Assembly: GCF_900107455.1 (NCBI RefSeq)
Contig: NZ_FNQB01000003.1
Coordinates: 992,001 to 1,056,000 of the forward strand
DNA length: 64,000 bases
Direction of reading: 5' to 3'
Source of the DNA: Asanoa ishikariensis
Lineage (GTDB): Bacteria > Actinomycetota > Actinomycetes > Mycobacteriales > Micromonosporaceae
Below, piece by piece: positions 15,720 to 23,807 of the stretch. Numbering within the stretch: position 1 is the stretch's first letter; each line of letters begins with the position of its first letter. The notes under the pieces are model-generated. The model made no database searches and was not told where the DNA came from. It saw only the letters and a list, made by a program, of their open reading frames with translations. The position numbers were made by a program, and so were the translations under genes.

Positions 15720-16286
15720 TGACGCGCCGAGCAGGCGCAGCAGGCTGATCCGCAGCGCGGCGTCGGCCTCGGCGCGGGACATCCGGCCGGCGTCGGCCTC
15801 CTCGGCGGCGGCGTGGCCGATCCGGATCGTGAGGGTGGCCAGCCAGTCGGCGGGAAGCCGGTCGTCGAACTCGCCGGAGCGCTGGCCGCGGGCGATCACC
15901 CGGTTGAGCCGGGCGGCAACGGGCTCGTGGCGCTCCTGGTCCCGCGCGGCGGTCACCGGTACGGCGGTGGCGCGCCGGAAGAGCAGGCGGTGCTGGGCGG
16001 CGACGCGGGCGCTCGCGTCGAGCAGGCGCAGGAGGGCGTCGGTCGCCGGTCCGGCGTCGAGGTCCACGGCGTCGAGCTCGGCCATGGCCGCACCGGTGAC
16101 CCGGTCCAGCGCGGCGGCGAGCAGGACCTCACGGGACGGGAAGTGCGCGTACACGGTCTGCCTGGTCACGCCGGCCGCCGCGGCGATCGTCTCCAGGCTG
16201 GGGTCGGTCGGCGCGTTCAGCAGCTCGACGGCGGCGTCCAGGATGGATAGTCGTCGGCGCTGGGCATCGGATCGGTAATTGGTCAA
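15702..16286 (-). CDS. TetR-family transcriptional regulator
   Basis: 194 residues from the TTG at 16286, with AAGGTG about nine bases upstream. The DNA-binding domain is RRLSILDAAVELLNAPTDPS followed by the helix-turn-helix TIAAAAGVTRQTVYAHFPSR. The C-terminal domain is arginine- and alanine-rich and has no recognised specificity. A perfect palindrome (16288-16304) overlaps the ribosome binding site, and a second similar one lies 15 bases further upstream, so the gene probably represses itself. The divergent target, if any, is not obvious: the 16305-16444 stretch carries only a doubtful short frame. Confidence 0.88.
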   Translation of the reverse strand: MTNYRSDAQRRRLSILDAAVELLNAPTDPSLETIAAAAGVTRQTVYAHFPSREVLLAAALDRVTGAAMAELDAVDLDAGPATDALLRLLDASARVAAQHRLLFRRATAVPVTAARDQERHEPVAARLNRVIARGQRSGEFDDRLPADWLATLTIRIGHAAAEEADAGRMSRAEADAALRISLLRLLGASSPDEQ

Positions 16287-16287
16287 T

Positions 16288-16304
16288 CTTTACACCTTGT
16301 AAAG
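16288..16304. promoter_or_regulatory. Palindromic operator at the tetR start
   Basis: CTTTACA-CCT-TGTAAAG, a perfect 7-bp inverted repeat with a 3-base centre, starts two bases upstream of the tetR start codon and includes its Shine-Dalgarno. The size and position fit a TetR autoregulatory operator. Confidence 0.65.
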
Positions 16305-16319
16305 TTTGGCGATCGCGAT

Positions 16320-16335
16320 CTTACAGCTGTCAAAG
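16320..16335. promoter_or_regulatory. Second, related operator-like palindrome
   Basis: CTTACAGCTGTCAAAG shares the CTT(T)ACA and TGT(A/C)AAAG half-sites of the 16288-16304 palindrome and lies 15 bases from it. Two copies of the same half-site pair suggest cooperative binding of TetR dimers. Just downstream, GGGAGG (16341-16346) precedes a GTG that opens a doubtful 51-codon frame on the plus strand. Confidence 0.5.
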
Positions 16336-16444
16336 ATAACGGGAGGTGTGCGGCCTGACAGCGTTCGGCGCGGACCCGAAGCAGGTCATCTTCGAGGCCG
16401 ACGGCCGGATGCGCGCGGCGCACCGTTCAGAACCCGAGGCCGTG

Positions 16445-17332
16445 TCACGGCCCCGCCCAGGACCGCAGCAGGTGGCCGCCGATGGAGTCGACCGGGCCTG
16501 AGCCAGGGCCGTCGACGATGCGCGCGACGACCTCCGCGCGGGTGAACCACCGGGCCTCCAACAGTTCCGCGCCGTCCACGGTGATGGTGTCGGAGGTGGC
16601 GGTCGCGAAGAAGCCGACCATGAGGCCCGCCGGGAACGGCCAGGCCTGCGAACCCTGGTAGGTCACGGCGCCGACCGTGACGCCGGCCTCCTCGGCGACC
16701 TCGCGGCGCACCGCGCCTTCGAGGCTCTCCCCGATCTCGACGAACCCGGCCAGCAGGGAGAAGCCGTCCGGGCCGGCGCCGTGGTGGCGGGCGAGCAGGC
16801 AGCGGTCCGCACGCTCGACCAGCACGATCATCGCGGGCTCGATCCGGGGAAACAGCTCGCGCCCACAGCCGACGCAGAGCCTGACGTGGCCCCCGTGCCC
16901 GCTCTCCGTCCGCCCGCCGCACGACCCACAGAATCGCGCGTGGCGGTTCCAGTGCAGCAGACCCCGCGCGTACGCCAGCGTCGCCAGAACCGGTCCTGGT
17001 AACGCACTCGCCAGTGCGCGCAGGTCTTGGCTGGAGTGCGCGGCGGCGAGTCGCAACGCCTCAGCCTCCTCGAGGTCGCCGAGGTCGGCGGCGAAGACCG
17101 CCGTCGTGCCGTCCACGCTCAGCAGGGCCGTCTGGCTCGCCTCCGCCAGGACGGCCGGGCCGGTCAGCGTGATCGGCCGACCGGAGGCCGTCAGCAGCGG
17201 CCGGTCGCGCCACATCGGGAGGATCCGGGTGTCGCCGTCACGCAACCGCTCGGCGACCCAGTCGGGATCCGCTCGCGAACGCGCGGCCCGGTCGCCCGGT
17301 GTCGAGGTGTAGGCCAAACCGTCGAACGCCAT
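16445..17332 (-). CDS. nudC: NADH pyrophosphatase, NudC type
   Basis: 295 residues from ATG 17332. NudC hydrolyses NAD(H) and may remove NAD caps from RNA. Family marks are present: a four-cysteine zinc site (FCGSCGG, then LCVGCGRELF), the Nudix box GFVEIGESLEGAVRREVAEEAGV with the metal-binding EVAEE core, and the NudC-specific SQAWPFPAGLM, which corresponds to SQPWPFPxS. The N-terminal about 110 residues form the NUDIX-like dimer domain. A GTG at 17350 would add six residues but would start inside a hairpin. It lies 21 bases downstream of a membrane hydrolase gene on the same strand. Confidence 0.92.
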   Translation of the reverse strand: MAFDGLAYTSTPGDRAARSRADPDWVAERLRDGDTRILPMWRDRPLLTASGRPITLTGPAVLAEASQTALLSVDGTTAVFAADLGDLEEAEALRLAAAHSSQDLRALASALPGPVLATLAYARGLLHWNRHARFCGSCGGRTESGHGGHVRLCVGCGRELFPRIEPAMIVLVERADRCLLARHHGAGPDGFSLLAGFVEIGESLEGAVRREVAEEAGVTVGAVTYQGSQAWPFPAGLMVGFFATATSDTITVDGAELLEARWFTRAEVVARIVDGPGSGPVDSIGGHLLRSWAGP

Positions 17333-17350
17333 GTGGGGATCTTTCCCCAC
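17333..17350 (-). promoter_or_regulatory. Hairpin directly before the nudC start codon
   Basis: GTGGGGA-TCTT-TCCCCAC is a perfect 7-bp hairpin that ends at the nudC ATG. On the mRNA strand it contains the only purine-rich GGGGA sequence, so the ribosome binding site would be paired in the folded form. Translation of the upstream gene, which stops at 17354, could open it. Confidence 0.5.
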
Positions 17351-17353
17351 TGG

Positions 17354-18604
17354 TCAGCGCGGCCAGCCGCCGGTGGCGGGTGCGGCTGCCGCGTCCGCGA
17401 GCGTCTCCGGGCAGATCTGGCGCATGACGAGGTGCAGGCAGTTCTCCCGCTCGGGTTCGTCCCAGTAGCCGGCGTGGGTCAGCAGGCCGGTGCGTGTCCA
17501 GACGTTGCGGTACGTCAGCGTCTGGCTGGTGTAGCGGTGGCACACGGGCCGCACACCGGCGACCGTCACCACGTCGGAATTGTCTTCTGCCGGGGCGTAC
17601 GCGTAATCGTCGCCGTCGACCATGTTCGACGCGAGAATGTCGGCCGGGATGTAGATGTTCGTCCACGGCAGGCCGGGCACGCGCTCCAGCCGGTCGTCGG
17701 CGTACGTCGGGAAGTAGAGCCGGACGAAGTCGAGCGGGCAGCCGATGGTGACGAGGCTGGCGATCGCGTCGCGGTGCCGAGCGTCCAGCGGCTGCGCCAA
17801 CGACCGGCGCGGGAAGGCGAAGTCCATCGCGATCAGCGCGCCGATGCTGTAGCCGACGAGGTAGACCTTCCGACCGGGGTTCTTTTCGAGCAGGTCGTCC
17901 AGGGCGCTGTCGACAAGGCCGGTGACACCGGCGGCGTGCCGCTCGTCCTGGGCGTACGCGAGGACCTGCTCGAGCAGCTTGGCGCCACGGGCGACCGCGG
18001 GGCGCACGCTGAAGAACAGCCAGGTCGTCAGGGCGGTGCCGCCGACGGCGATCGCGTCCGCGGCGGTGTCCGGGACGTCGGGCTCGGTCCACACCCCGAG
18101 CGCGACCAGGATCGCCAGCCCGGTGAACACCGCGGACAGCATCAACAGGAACACCGCCCCGAGCCCGAGTACGAGCTGGAACTTGGCCACGGTGGACTTC
18201 GCGCGCTTGCCGGCCGACAGCAACATGAGCACCGCGCCGAGCAGGTGCGCGAGGGCCAGCCCGAAACGGCGCACGGTCGGTGCCACACCGGTGCCGGCGA
18301 CGTCCGGAAGGTCCAACGCCGGGTGGTAGTCCACCGTGTAGACGTCCAGAACCGGGACGCCATCCACGTTCACGATGCGCCGGCCCTCGCTCAGTTGCTT
18401 GCTGAAGCTGGACAGCTCCTGCGCGACGTACGTGCCGGGGCCTTTGCTGGCCTTGATCGCGATCAGTTCCGCCACCCGGGCCGCCGAGTTGCGCGGAGAC
18501 TTCCGAATGCCGGGCAGGAAGAGCGCGACCGGCGGCGGCGTGGCATCTGGGGCCCGCCGGGCGCGGGACCGGCGTGGTGTGGGCGCGGCTGGTGAGTCGG
18601 CCAT
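17354..18604 (-). CDS. Membrane protein with alpha/beta-hydrolase domain
   Basis: 416 residues from ATG 18604, chosen because AAGGAG stands seven bases before it; an ATG/GTG at 18625 would lie outside this site. The N-terminal 30 residues are basic and proline-rich, then PPVALFLPGIRKSP begins a hydrolase fold. Two to three membrane segments sit in the middle (about residues 130-150, 155-180 and 195-215). The C-terminal part has the nucleophile elbow GYSIGA (Gly-X-Ser-X-Gly), a later DIxAS segment and a conserved HLVMRQICPE end. Substrate unknown. The membrane insertion inside a hydrolase domain is unusual. Confidence 0.65.
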   Translation of the reverse strand: MADSPAAPTPRRSRARRAPDATPPPVALFLPGIRKSPRNSAARVAELIAIKASKGPGTYVAQELSSFSKQLSEGRRIVNVDGVPVLDVYTVDYHPALDLPDVAGTGVAPTVRRFGLALAHLLGAVLMLLSAGKRAKSTVAKFQLVLGLGAVFLLMLSAVFTGLAILVALGVWTEPDVPDTAADAIAVGGTALTTWLFFSVRPAVARGAKLLEQVLAYAQDERHAAGVTGLVDSALDDLLEKNPGRKVYLVGYSIGALIAMDFAFPRRSLAQPLDARHRDAIASLVTIGCPLDFVRLYFPTYADDRLERVPGLPWTNIYIPADILASNMVDGDDYAYAPAEDNSDVVTVAGVRPVCHRYTSQTLTYRNVWTRTGLLTHAGYWDEPERENCLHLVMRQICPETLADAAAAPATGGWPR

Positions 18605-18846
18605 CTCAAACTCCTTCGCCGGCACGGCGGCATTCGTGGCGCAGCCAGACTAGTCGGCCCTATTCCTGGTAAATTCGAATGCACGTAGCTGTCCCTCATT
18701 GGGATTAGTGAGAACGGTCGATCAGGCGACGACGATCCGGCGGCCGTGGTAGTCAACCGGTCACCTCCGCAGGTCAGAGGCGTGGCCGTCCGATATCGCA
18801 ATAGCGGCTCCCGGTGCATTCTGCCTCGTGGGGCTAAGGAGGTCTC

Positions 18847-19422
18847 GTGGCCAGCAGCGCATTCCACAAATGGGTCCAAGATGGTCGGCCCTGGCGAGAT
18901 GCCCGTCCCATTGCCGAGACCAAGGTGCTGCTCAAAGCCGCGCACCCGGGCACGGTGGTCGGCGTCCCCGTCCTGAAGCTCACGATGGGCGGGATCCAGG
19001 CCGACAAAACACACCTGGAAGCCGCGACTCCGAAGGACCACACGCCCTACTCCACTGACCCTTGGCCCGACCCGCTGCCGGCGACACCGGGCGGCTATGT
19101 GGTGTGCGCCATCGACTACATGGACGGCACGGGCGGCCTCGACTGCGGGGCGTTGTTCCCCCGCTGGCTCGAGGACTGCAAGGCCGGCCGCCGGCCGTGG
19201 ACGAAGTATCTGATCTGGGAGGGCAAGAGCTACGGCTTCCGCACCGACTGGGAACCGCATGACGCGAGCGGCCACTTCGACCACATTCACGAGTCCGTCC
19301 GCACCGACTGGATCGCCAGGAGCATCGACGGCTACAACCCGTTCGTCGAGAGCCGCCAACTCCCGGAAGGCGACCTGACGCACATCAAGGCGCAGGAGAG
19401 CGGCGACCCGAAGTTGTACTAG
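18847..19422 (+). CDS. Possible M15-like zinc peptidase, unknown function
   Basis: 191 residues from GTG 18847 with an excellent AAGGAGG seven bases upstream. No signal peptide is visible. The segment EPHDASGHFDHIHESVRTDW resembles the C-terminal zinc motif of D-Ala-D-Ala carboxypeptidase or M15/VanY-like enzymes, where an H-x-H pair closes the zinc site; the usual SxHxxGxAxD half is not evident. A repeat-like use of Asp/Trp (TDWEPHD, TDWIARS) is seen. The gene's last 4 bases overlap the convergent EEP gene. It may be secreted by another route or be cytosolic; the enzyme call is a guess. Confidence 0.4.
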   Translation: MASSAFHKWVQDGRPWRDARPIAETKVLLKAAHPGTVVGVPVLKLTMGGIQADKTHLEAATPKDHTPYSTDPWPDPLPATPGGYVVCAIDYMDGTGGLDCGALFPRWLEDCKAGRRPWTKYLIWEGKSYGFRTDWEPHDASGHFDHIHESVRTDWIARSIDGYNPFVESRQLPEGDLTHIKAQESGDPKLY

Positions 19423-20168
19423 GTCCTCAGCGTGACCGACAGCGCCGGGTGGTCCGTGGTGCCCGCCATGTCGATGACGCTTCGCCGGCCCGGTCCTGCC
19501 GCACCTGCCACGGCCACGTGCTGCAGACCGCCGTCCGAGCCGTCCGCGTACGCGGTGGGCAGGCAGGTCGAGAGGTCGCCGAGGTTGAAGTCGCCACCGA
19601 CGACGACCGGGCCGGGGAACGCCGTCGCCACCGTGGTGAAGAAGTGGCGGCACTGGGCCAGCGCGATCAACGGGCTCGTGCTGACCAGGTGCGTGGTGCA
19701 GGCGATGAACCCGCGCGCGGCCGGAGCGCACAGCCAGGCCCGGCCCTCAGGACCGACCGGATCCTGGATCGGGTACGTGTCCCCGTGCCCCATGCGGTCG
19801 GTCGGGCGGCGGACCAGCAGGCCGATCCCGTACGGCTCACCGTCGCGGCAGTGGATCGGGTCGCCGACCCGCCGGTCGATGGCGGGCTGGAACGAGACTG
19901 CGGCGCTCGGTCCCACCGCGCGGGCCAACGTGTCGACGTCGTCGCGGCAGATCTCGTTGAGCGTCACGACGTCCGGCCGTTCGGCGGCGATCACGTGCGC
20001 CGCTTCGGCGACCGCGCGGCCGGTGTAGCACCCGGCCCAGCCGCTGTTGCACAGGTTCATCTGCAACACGTGCAGACCCTGCGGTGCCTGGGCGTCCAGC
20101 GCGGCGAAAGCCAGGCCGGCCACCATTCCCAATGTTGCCAGGTAGCGGTTGAAGCGGTGCGCGATCAT
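19419..20168 (-). CDS. Exported endonuclease/exonuclease/phosphatase-family protein
   Basis: 249 residues. Residues 10-27 form a signal peptide-like hydrophobic stretch ending at DAQAPQG. The EEP catalytic motifs follow in order: LQMNLCNSGW (metal-binding Asn), TLNEIC (metal Glu), GGDFNLGD (Asp-x-Asn) and the C-terminal DHPAL with the general-base His. Such secreted EEP proteins are nucleases or sphingomyelinase-like phosphodiesterases. Six cysteines in the mature part fit an extracellular protein. It stands alone between the M15-like gene and the ABC operon. The native substrate cannot be read from the sequence. Confidence 0.8.
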   Translation of the reverse strand: MIAHRFNRYLATLGMVAGLAFAALDAQAPQGLHVLQMNLCNSGWAGCYTGRAVAEAAHVIAAERPDVVTLNEICRDDVDTLARAVGPSAAVSFQPAIDRRVGDPIHCRDGEPYGIGLLVRRPTDRMGHGDTYPIQDPVGPEGRAWLCAPAARGFIACTTHLVSTSPLIALAQCRHFFTTVATAFPGPVVVGGDFNLGDLSTCLPTAYADGSDGGLQHVAVAGAAGPGRRSVIDMAGTTDHPALSVTLRT

Positions 20169-20262
20169 CGTCCGCCTCGCAATCCCGTCGGAGGGCTGCG
20201 AGCCGGCTGCGTCGCGCCTAACCTCTATTCGCCGCCGCGCCGGTGAAGGATTGCCCAGAGTT

Positions 20263-21102
20263 TCACAGGTCGCGCCGGCGGAAGGCGAGGCCCGCCAGAC
20301 CGAGGACCAGGGCGACCCAGACGGCCGTCCAGGCGAGGTAGGTCCACGTGAGCGACGAGTCGCTCATGAACGGGTGCCCTTGCATTCCCGGGCCGAGGTT
20401 CATCAGGATGGCGGGGTCCTGGAAGGCGTTCATGGCTCCGCGCCACAGGCCGTCGGTCGGCAGCAGCACCCGGGACACCGCGCCGATCCGCTCCACGCTC
20501 TCGTTGTCGAGGGCGTGCCCGACCCCGCCGACCACGCCGGCGATCCAGGTGGCACCGAACAGGCCGACCGAGACGATGCCCGACGCCATCGGCGAGATCA
20601 CCGCTGACAGCAGCAGCCCGAGGGTGAGCAGCGCGGTGGTCTGTGCGGCGAGCAATGCCAACCCGGTCGCCGGCGCCGGCGGCCAATAGTCCATTGTGAT
20701 CCAGACGATCAGGAATTGGGCCAGCCCGGCCACGGCGACGAAGCCGCTGCCGAAGACCGCCAGGCCCAGCCATTTGCCGACCAGCACCGAGCCGCGGCGG
20801 ACCGGCCGCGCCAGCATCGCGAGGGCGGCACCCGACTCGATCTCGCCGGCCAGTGTCGGGCCGGCCAGGAACGCGGTGCCGAGCGCGGCGATCAAACTCA
20901 GCCCGAACATCACCAGATTGAGCACAATGGACGCTGCCAGCCTCGCCTCGCCGCTGGTGAGCCCGCCGAACTCGGCGTCGAGCCGGTAGAACCCCCACGC
21001 GCTAAGACCGAGCAGCACGAACGTCATCACGGCCAGGGCCCGCAGCACCTTCCGGCGGGCCGCCTCCCGCAGCGTCAGGGCGGCCATGGTCAACACGATC
21101 AT
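20263..21102 (-). CDS. ABC-2 type transporter permease
   Basis: 279 residues with about six membrane segments, starting with a cytosolic TLREAARRKVLRALAVM coupling stretch before the first helix, as in ABC-2 permeases. Segments lie at about 22-40, 55-85, 105-130, 140-165, 170-190 and 255-273. It overlaps the ATPase gene by 4 bases (ATGA), so the two form one exporter. It is the last gene of a four-gene operon led by an ECF sigma factor and its anti-sigma factor. The cargo is unknown; no resistance or biosynthesis gene is in the operon. Confidence 0.88.
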   Translation of the reverse strand: MIVLTMAALTLREAARRKVLRALAVMTFVLLGLSAWGFYRLDAEFGGLTSGEARLAASIVLNLVMFGLSLIAALGTAFLAGPTLAGEIESGAALAMLARPVRRGSVLVGKWLGLAVFGSGFVAVAGLAQFLIVWITMDYWPPAPATGLALLAAQTTALLTLGLLLSAVISPMASGIVSVGLFGATWIAGVVGGVGHALDNESVERIGAVSRVLLPTDGLWRGAMNAFQDPAILMNLGPGMQGHPFMSDSSLTWTYLAWTAVWVALVLGLAGLAFRRRDL

Positions 21103-22061
21103 CGGTGCTCCTCGGTGCCGGTACGCAGGATGTCGAGCAGCCGCTCCTCGAGGCTGATCCGCCCCGCCTCCACGGCGTGCACCCGCACCCCGAGCTCGAC
21201 CAGGTCGGCCACGAGGTCCGGCACGATGTCGGCGTCCGGGTCGGCTGGCAGAGCGACGGTGAACAGGTCACCGTCGCTGGTGACCTCGCCGGCGGCCGCG
21301 AGCCGGGCGGACGCGGCGTCGTCCACCTTGTCGAGCCGCAGCCGAAGCTCGCGCTGCCCGAGCAACTCGGCGAGCGTGCCGGCGGCGGCGATCCGCCCCT
21401 TGTCGAGGATGACCACCCGGTCGCAGACCCGCTCCACCTCGCCGATCAGGTGCGAGTTGAGCAGCACGGCGACGCCCCGGGACCGCAGGGAGAGCATCAG
21501 GTCCCGCACGTCGGCGCGACCGATCGGGTCCAGCGCGCTGGTCGGCTCGTCGAGGACCACGAACTCCGGCCGGGCCACCAGCGCCACGGCCAGCCCGAGG
21601 CGCTGCTGCATGCCCTTGGAGAAGCCGCCGACCCGGTCGCCGGCCCGGTCCGCGAGGCCGACCAGGGCGAGGCATTCGCGGCGTTCGGCAGCGGGTACGG
21701 TCGCGCCGGCGAGCCGGACGTGCAGGTCGAGCACCTCGGCGGCGGTCAGCCACGGCTGGTACCGGAACAGCTCGGGCAGGTAGCCGACCTTGGACCGGGA
21801 GTGCGGGTCGCGGGCCGGCCGGCCGAGCAGCAGCACCTCCCCCGCGTCCGGCCGGACCAGCCCGAGCAGCATCTTGATCACCGTGGTCTTGCCGGCGCCG
21901 TTCGGGCCGAGCAGCCCGAGCACCTCGCCCCGGCCGACCGTGAACGACACGTCGTCGACCGCGGTCCGCTTCCGGTAGCGCTTGCGCAGGCCCGAACACC
22001 ACACGGCGGCGGTCGGCGGCAGGTCCGCGAGGAGCTGCTCGGCGGTGGGTGCGGCGCTCAT
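21099..22061 (-). CDS. ABC transporter ATP-binding protein
   Basis: 320 residues. The nucleotide-binding domain shows Walker A GPNGAGKTT, signature GFSKGMQQRLGLAVAL, Walker B FVVLDEPTSALDP and the H-loop NSHLIGEVERV. After about residue 215 there is a C-terminal domain with DLFTVALPADPDADIVPDLV, common in DrrA/CcmA-type ATPases of ABC-2 exporters. It overlaps the anti-sigma gene by 4 bases upstream and the permease by 4 bases downstream. It energises export by the permease. Confidence 0.93.
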   Translation of the reverse strand: MSAAPTAEQLLADLPPTAAVWCSGLRKRYRKRTAVDDVSFTVGRGEVLGLLGPNGAGKTTVIKMLLGLVRPDAGEVLLLGRPARDPHSRSKVGYLPELFRYQPWLTAAEVLDLHVRLAGATVPAAERRECLALVGLADRAGDRVGGFSKGMQQRLGLAVALVARPEFVVLDEPTSALDPIGRADVRDLMLSLRSRGVAVLLNSHLIGEVERVCDRVVILDKGRIAAAGTLAELLGQRELRLRLDKVDDAASARLAAAGEVTSDGDLFTVALPADPDADIVPDLVADLVELGVRVHAVEAGRISLEERLLDILRTGTEEHR

Positions 22062-23128
22062 CGCGGACCCATCCCGCGGGCCACCGCGAGCACCTCGTCC
22101 CCGCTCAGCGGACCGGCCACGGCGGTGACGACGGTGCCGTCGAGCCAGAGCACGGCCGCCATCGTGCGGTCCCTCGACGTGAGCAGCGTGGCCGGCACTC
22201 CCCCGACCTCGGTGGCCGTGCTCTTCATGTGCTCGACCGACATGAACAACGGCAACGTCGTGCCCTCCGCGGAGAAGTTCTTGAGCTGCGCGGCGACGTT
22301 CGCCGGCAGGATGGGCAGGGACAGCAGATAGTCACGGGCTGTTCCGAAGGGCACCCCGGTGGAGTACGCCGTCGGCGTCACCGCGCGGACCACGACGAGC
22401 CCGGGCGTCGGGCGCCCCTCCCCCCACATCGCGGCCAGGCCCGGGCCGGCGGTCAGCCGGAACTGGCTGCCGTCCAGACCCGGCGGCGGTGGCGGCAGGG
22501 TGTGCCCCTTGGCGCGGGCCGTCTGCTCCGCGCGCTCGGCCGAGTAGGTGAACAGCGCGCTCGCCCGCGCCCCCACGTGGTAGGTCGGCTCGCCGCTGAC
22601 CCCCTTCGGCAGATCGGTCACCCGTGGCACGGTCAGTCCCGTGGCCTTGGCCGCCGCGGCGGCGTCGGTGACCTGGCGGATCTGGATCGGCTCGATCGGC
22701 GTGAGCTCGCCGAACTCGTCGAGCTCCGGGATCTTGATCAGGTCGGCCTCGGGCGCGGTGACCGGTGCGATCCGCTCCGTGCGGAAGATCTGGAGCCAGT
22801 CACCGGCGGCCGCGGCGCTGGCCCCGGCCAGCAGGGCGGCGACCCCGATCGCGGCGACCAGCGGGCTGCGTATGCGCCACCGGCGAGCGGGTGCTTTTCT
22901 CGGCCGCTCCCGCGTCGCGACGGCGGTGGAGAGCCGCTGCCAGCCGGCGTCGACGTGGGCCGTCAGGTCTCCGCTGAGTGCTTCGGTGGCGACGGCCGCG
23001 TCCCGCTGGGCCGCGGCCAGACCCGCCCGACACTGCGGGCAGCCGGCGACGTGCGCGCGGTCGGCGTCGGCGACACCGGCCGGCTCGTCCAGGAGCCGGC
23101 GCAGCGTGCCGTCATTCGGATGACGCAT
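22058..23128 (-). CDS. Anti-sigma factor with zinc-binding motif and large outer domain
   Basis: 356 residues. The N-terminal cytosolic part carries the zinc-associated anti-sigma motif (AHVAGCPQC, HxxxCxxC), followed by a membrane helix at about 91-108 (LVAAIGVAALLAGASAAAA) and a 240-residue outer domain. The outer domain contains RVTDLPKGVSGEPTY, a proline run, and VWxxx-type segments that I do not recognise. The protein should hold the sigma factor at the membrane until an outer signal releases it. It overlaps the sigma gene by 17 bases, the tightest coupling in the operon, and is followed directly by the ABC exporter genes. Confidence 0.85.
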   Translation of the reverse strand: MRHPNDGTLRRLLDEPAGVADADRAHVAGCPQCRAGLAAAQRDAAVATEALSGDLTAHVDAGWQRLSTAVATRERPRKAPARRWRIRSPLVAAIGVAALLAGASAAAAGDWLQIFRTERIAPVTAPEADLIKIPELDEFGELTPIEPIQIRQVTDAAAAAKATGLTVPRVTDLPKGVSGEPTYHVGARASALFTYSAERAEQTARAKGHTLPPPPPGLDGSQFRLTAGPGLAAMWGEGRPTPGLVVVRAVTPTAYSTGVPFGTARDYLLSLPILPANVAAQLKNFSAEGTTLPLFMSVEHMKSTATEVGGVPATLLTSRDRTMAAVLWLDGTVVTAVAGPLSGDEVLAVARGMGPR

Positions 23129-23624
23129 GACGGTTCAACTCCTCCCGAAGGGCGATCTCGGCGCGCCGCACGGTGGTGCCGACGCTGCCGGGCGAAAGAT
23201 CGAGGGCGGCCGCCACCTCCGCGTAGCTGAGGCCGCTGTGCCGCAGGACGAGGGCGACCGCCTGCTTGCGGGGCAGCCGAGCCAGCGCCGCGCGTACCCG
23301 CCGACGCTCGTCGAGGGTGACCACCGCGTCGGCGACGTCGGGCACGGAGGTGACGCTGTCGCGGGCGGCCACCTCCCGCACCGCGCGGCGCCGCCCGGAG
23401 CGCAGGTGGTTGAGCGCGGTGTGCGCGGCGGCGACGGACAGCCAGCCGAGCGCCTCACCGGCAGGAACGGCGGACCGCCCGAAGGTCAGAAAGACCTCCT
23501 GTGCGACGTCCTCGGCCTCACTCCGCGACCCAAGCACCCGGGCCGCGACGGCGACGACACGGGGGTACGCGGAACGGAACACCTGTTCGAGATCGGCCCG
23601 AACGGCTTGCGGCCTCGAAACCAC
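23112..23624 (-). CDS. ECF-type RNA polymerase sigma factor
   Basis: 170 residues from GTG 23624; GGAAGGG lies seven bases upstream, and the adjacent GTG 23627 is possible. Region 2 shows LEQVFRSAYPRVVAVAARVLGSRSEAEDVAQEVF in outline (motif AEDVAQEVFLTF), region 4 shows LPRKQAVALVLRHSGLSYAEVA and the helix-turn-helix LDLSPGSVGTTVRRAEIAL. It is the first gene of an operon with its anti-sigma factor and an ABC exporter, so it probably activates this exporter in response to envelope stress or a specific compound. Confidence 0.9.
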   Translation of the reverse strand: MVSRPQAVRADLEQVFRSAYPRVVAVAARVLGSRSEAEDVAQEVFLTFGRSAVPAGEALGWLSVAAAHTALNHLRSGRRRAVREVAARDSVTSVPDVADAVVTLDERRRVRAALARLPRKQAVALVLRHSGLSYAEVAAALDLSPGSVGTTVRRAEIALREELNRHASSE

Positions 23625-23807
23625 CACGCCGCCCTTCCGCCCGGCCAGCACGTCAACGTCCACACCCTGAGAGCACCACCGCGGCCCCGGATGTGACACG
23701 GCTACGTTCTACGTCGTGCGGGCCATCCTCGTGATGCCGCCCAACACCCGTGGCGTGCGACTTCGATACACCGCGACAGGATCGCACGCGACGCCGTTAG
23801 TCCCGAT

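Noticed and set aside
16346-16501. 51-codon frame from GTG 16346 (TAFGADPKQVIFEADG)
   Set aside because: It looks partly protein-like and has GGGAGG before it, but it overlaps the end of nudC and matches no family; I leave it as doubtful.
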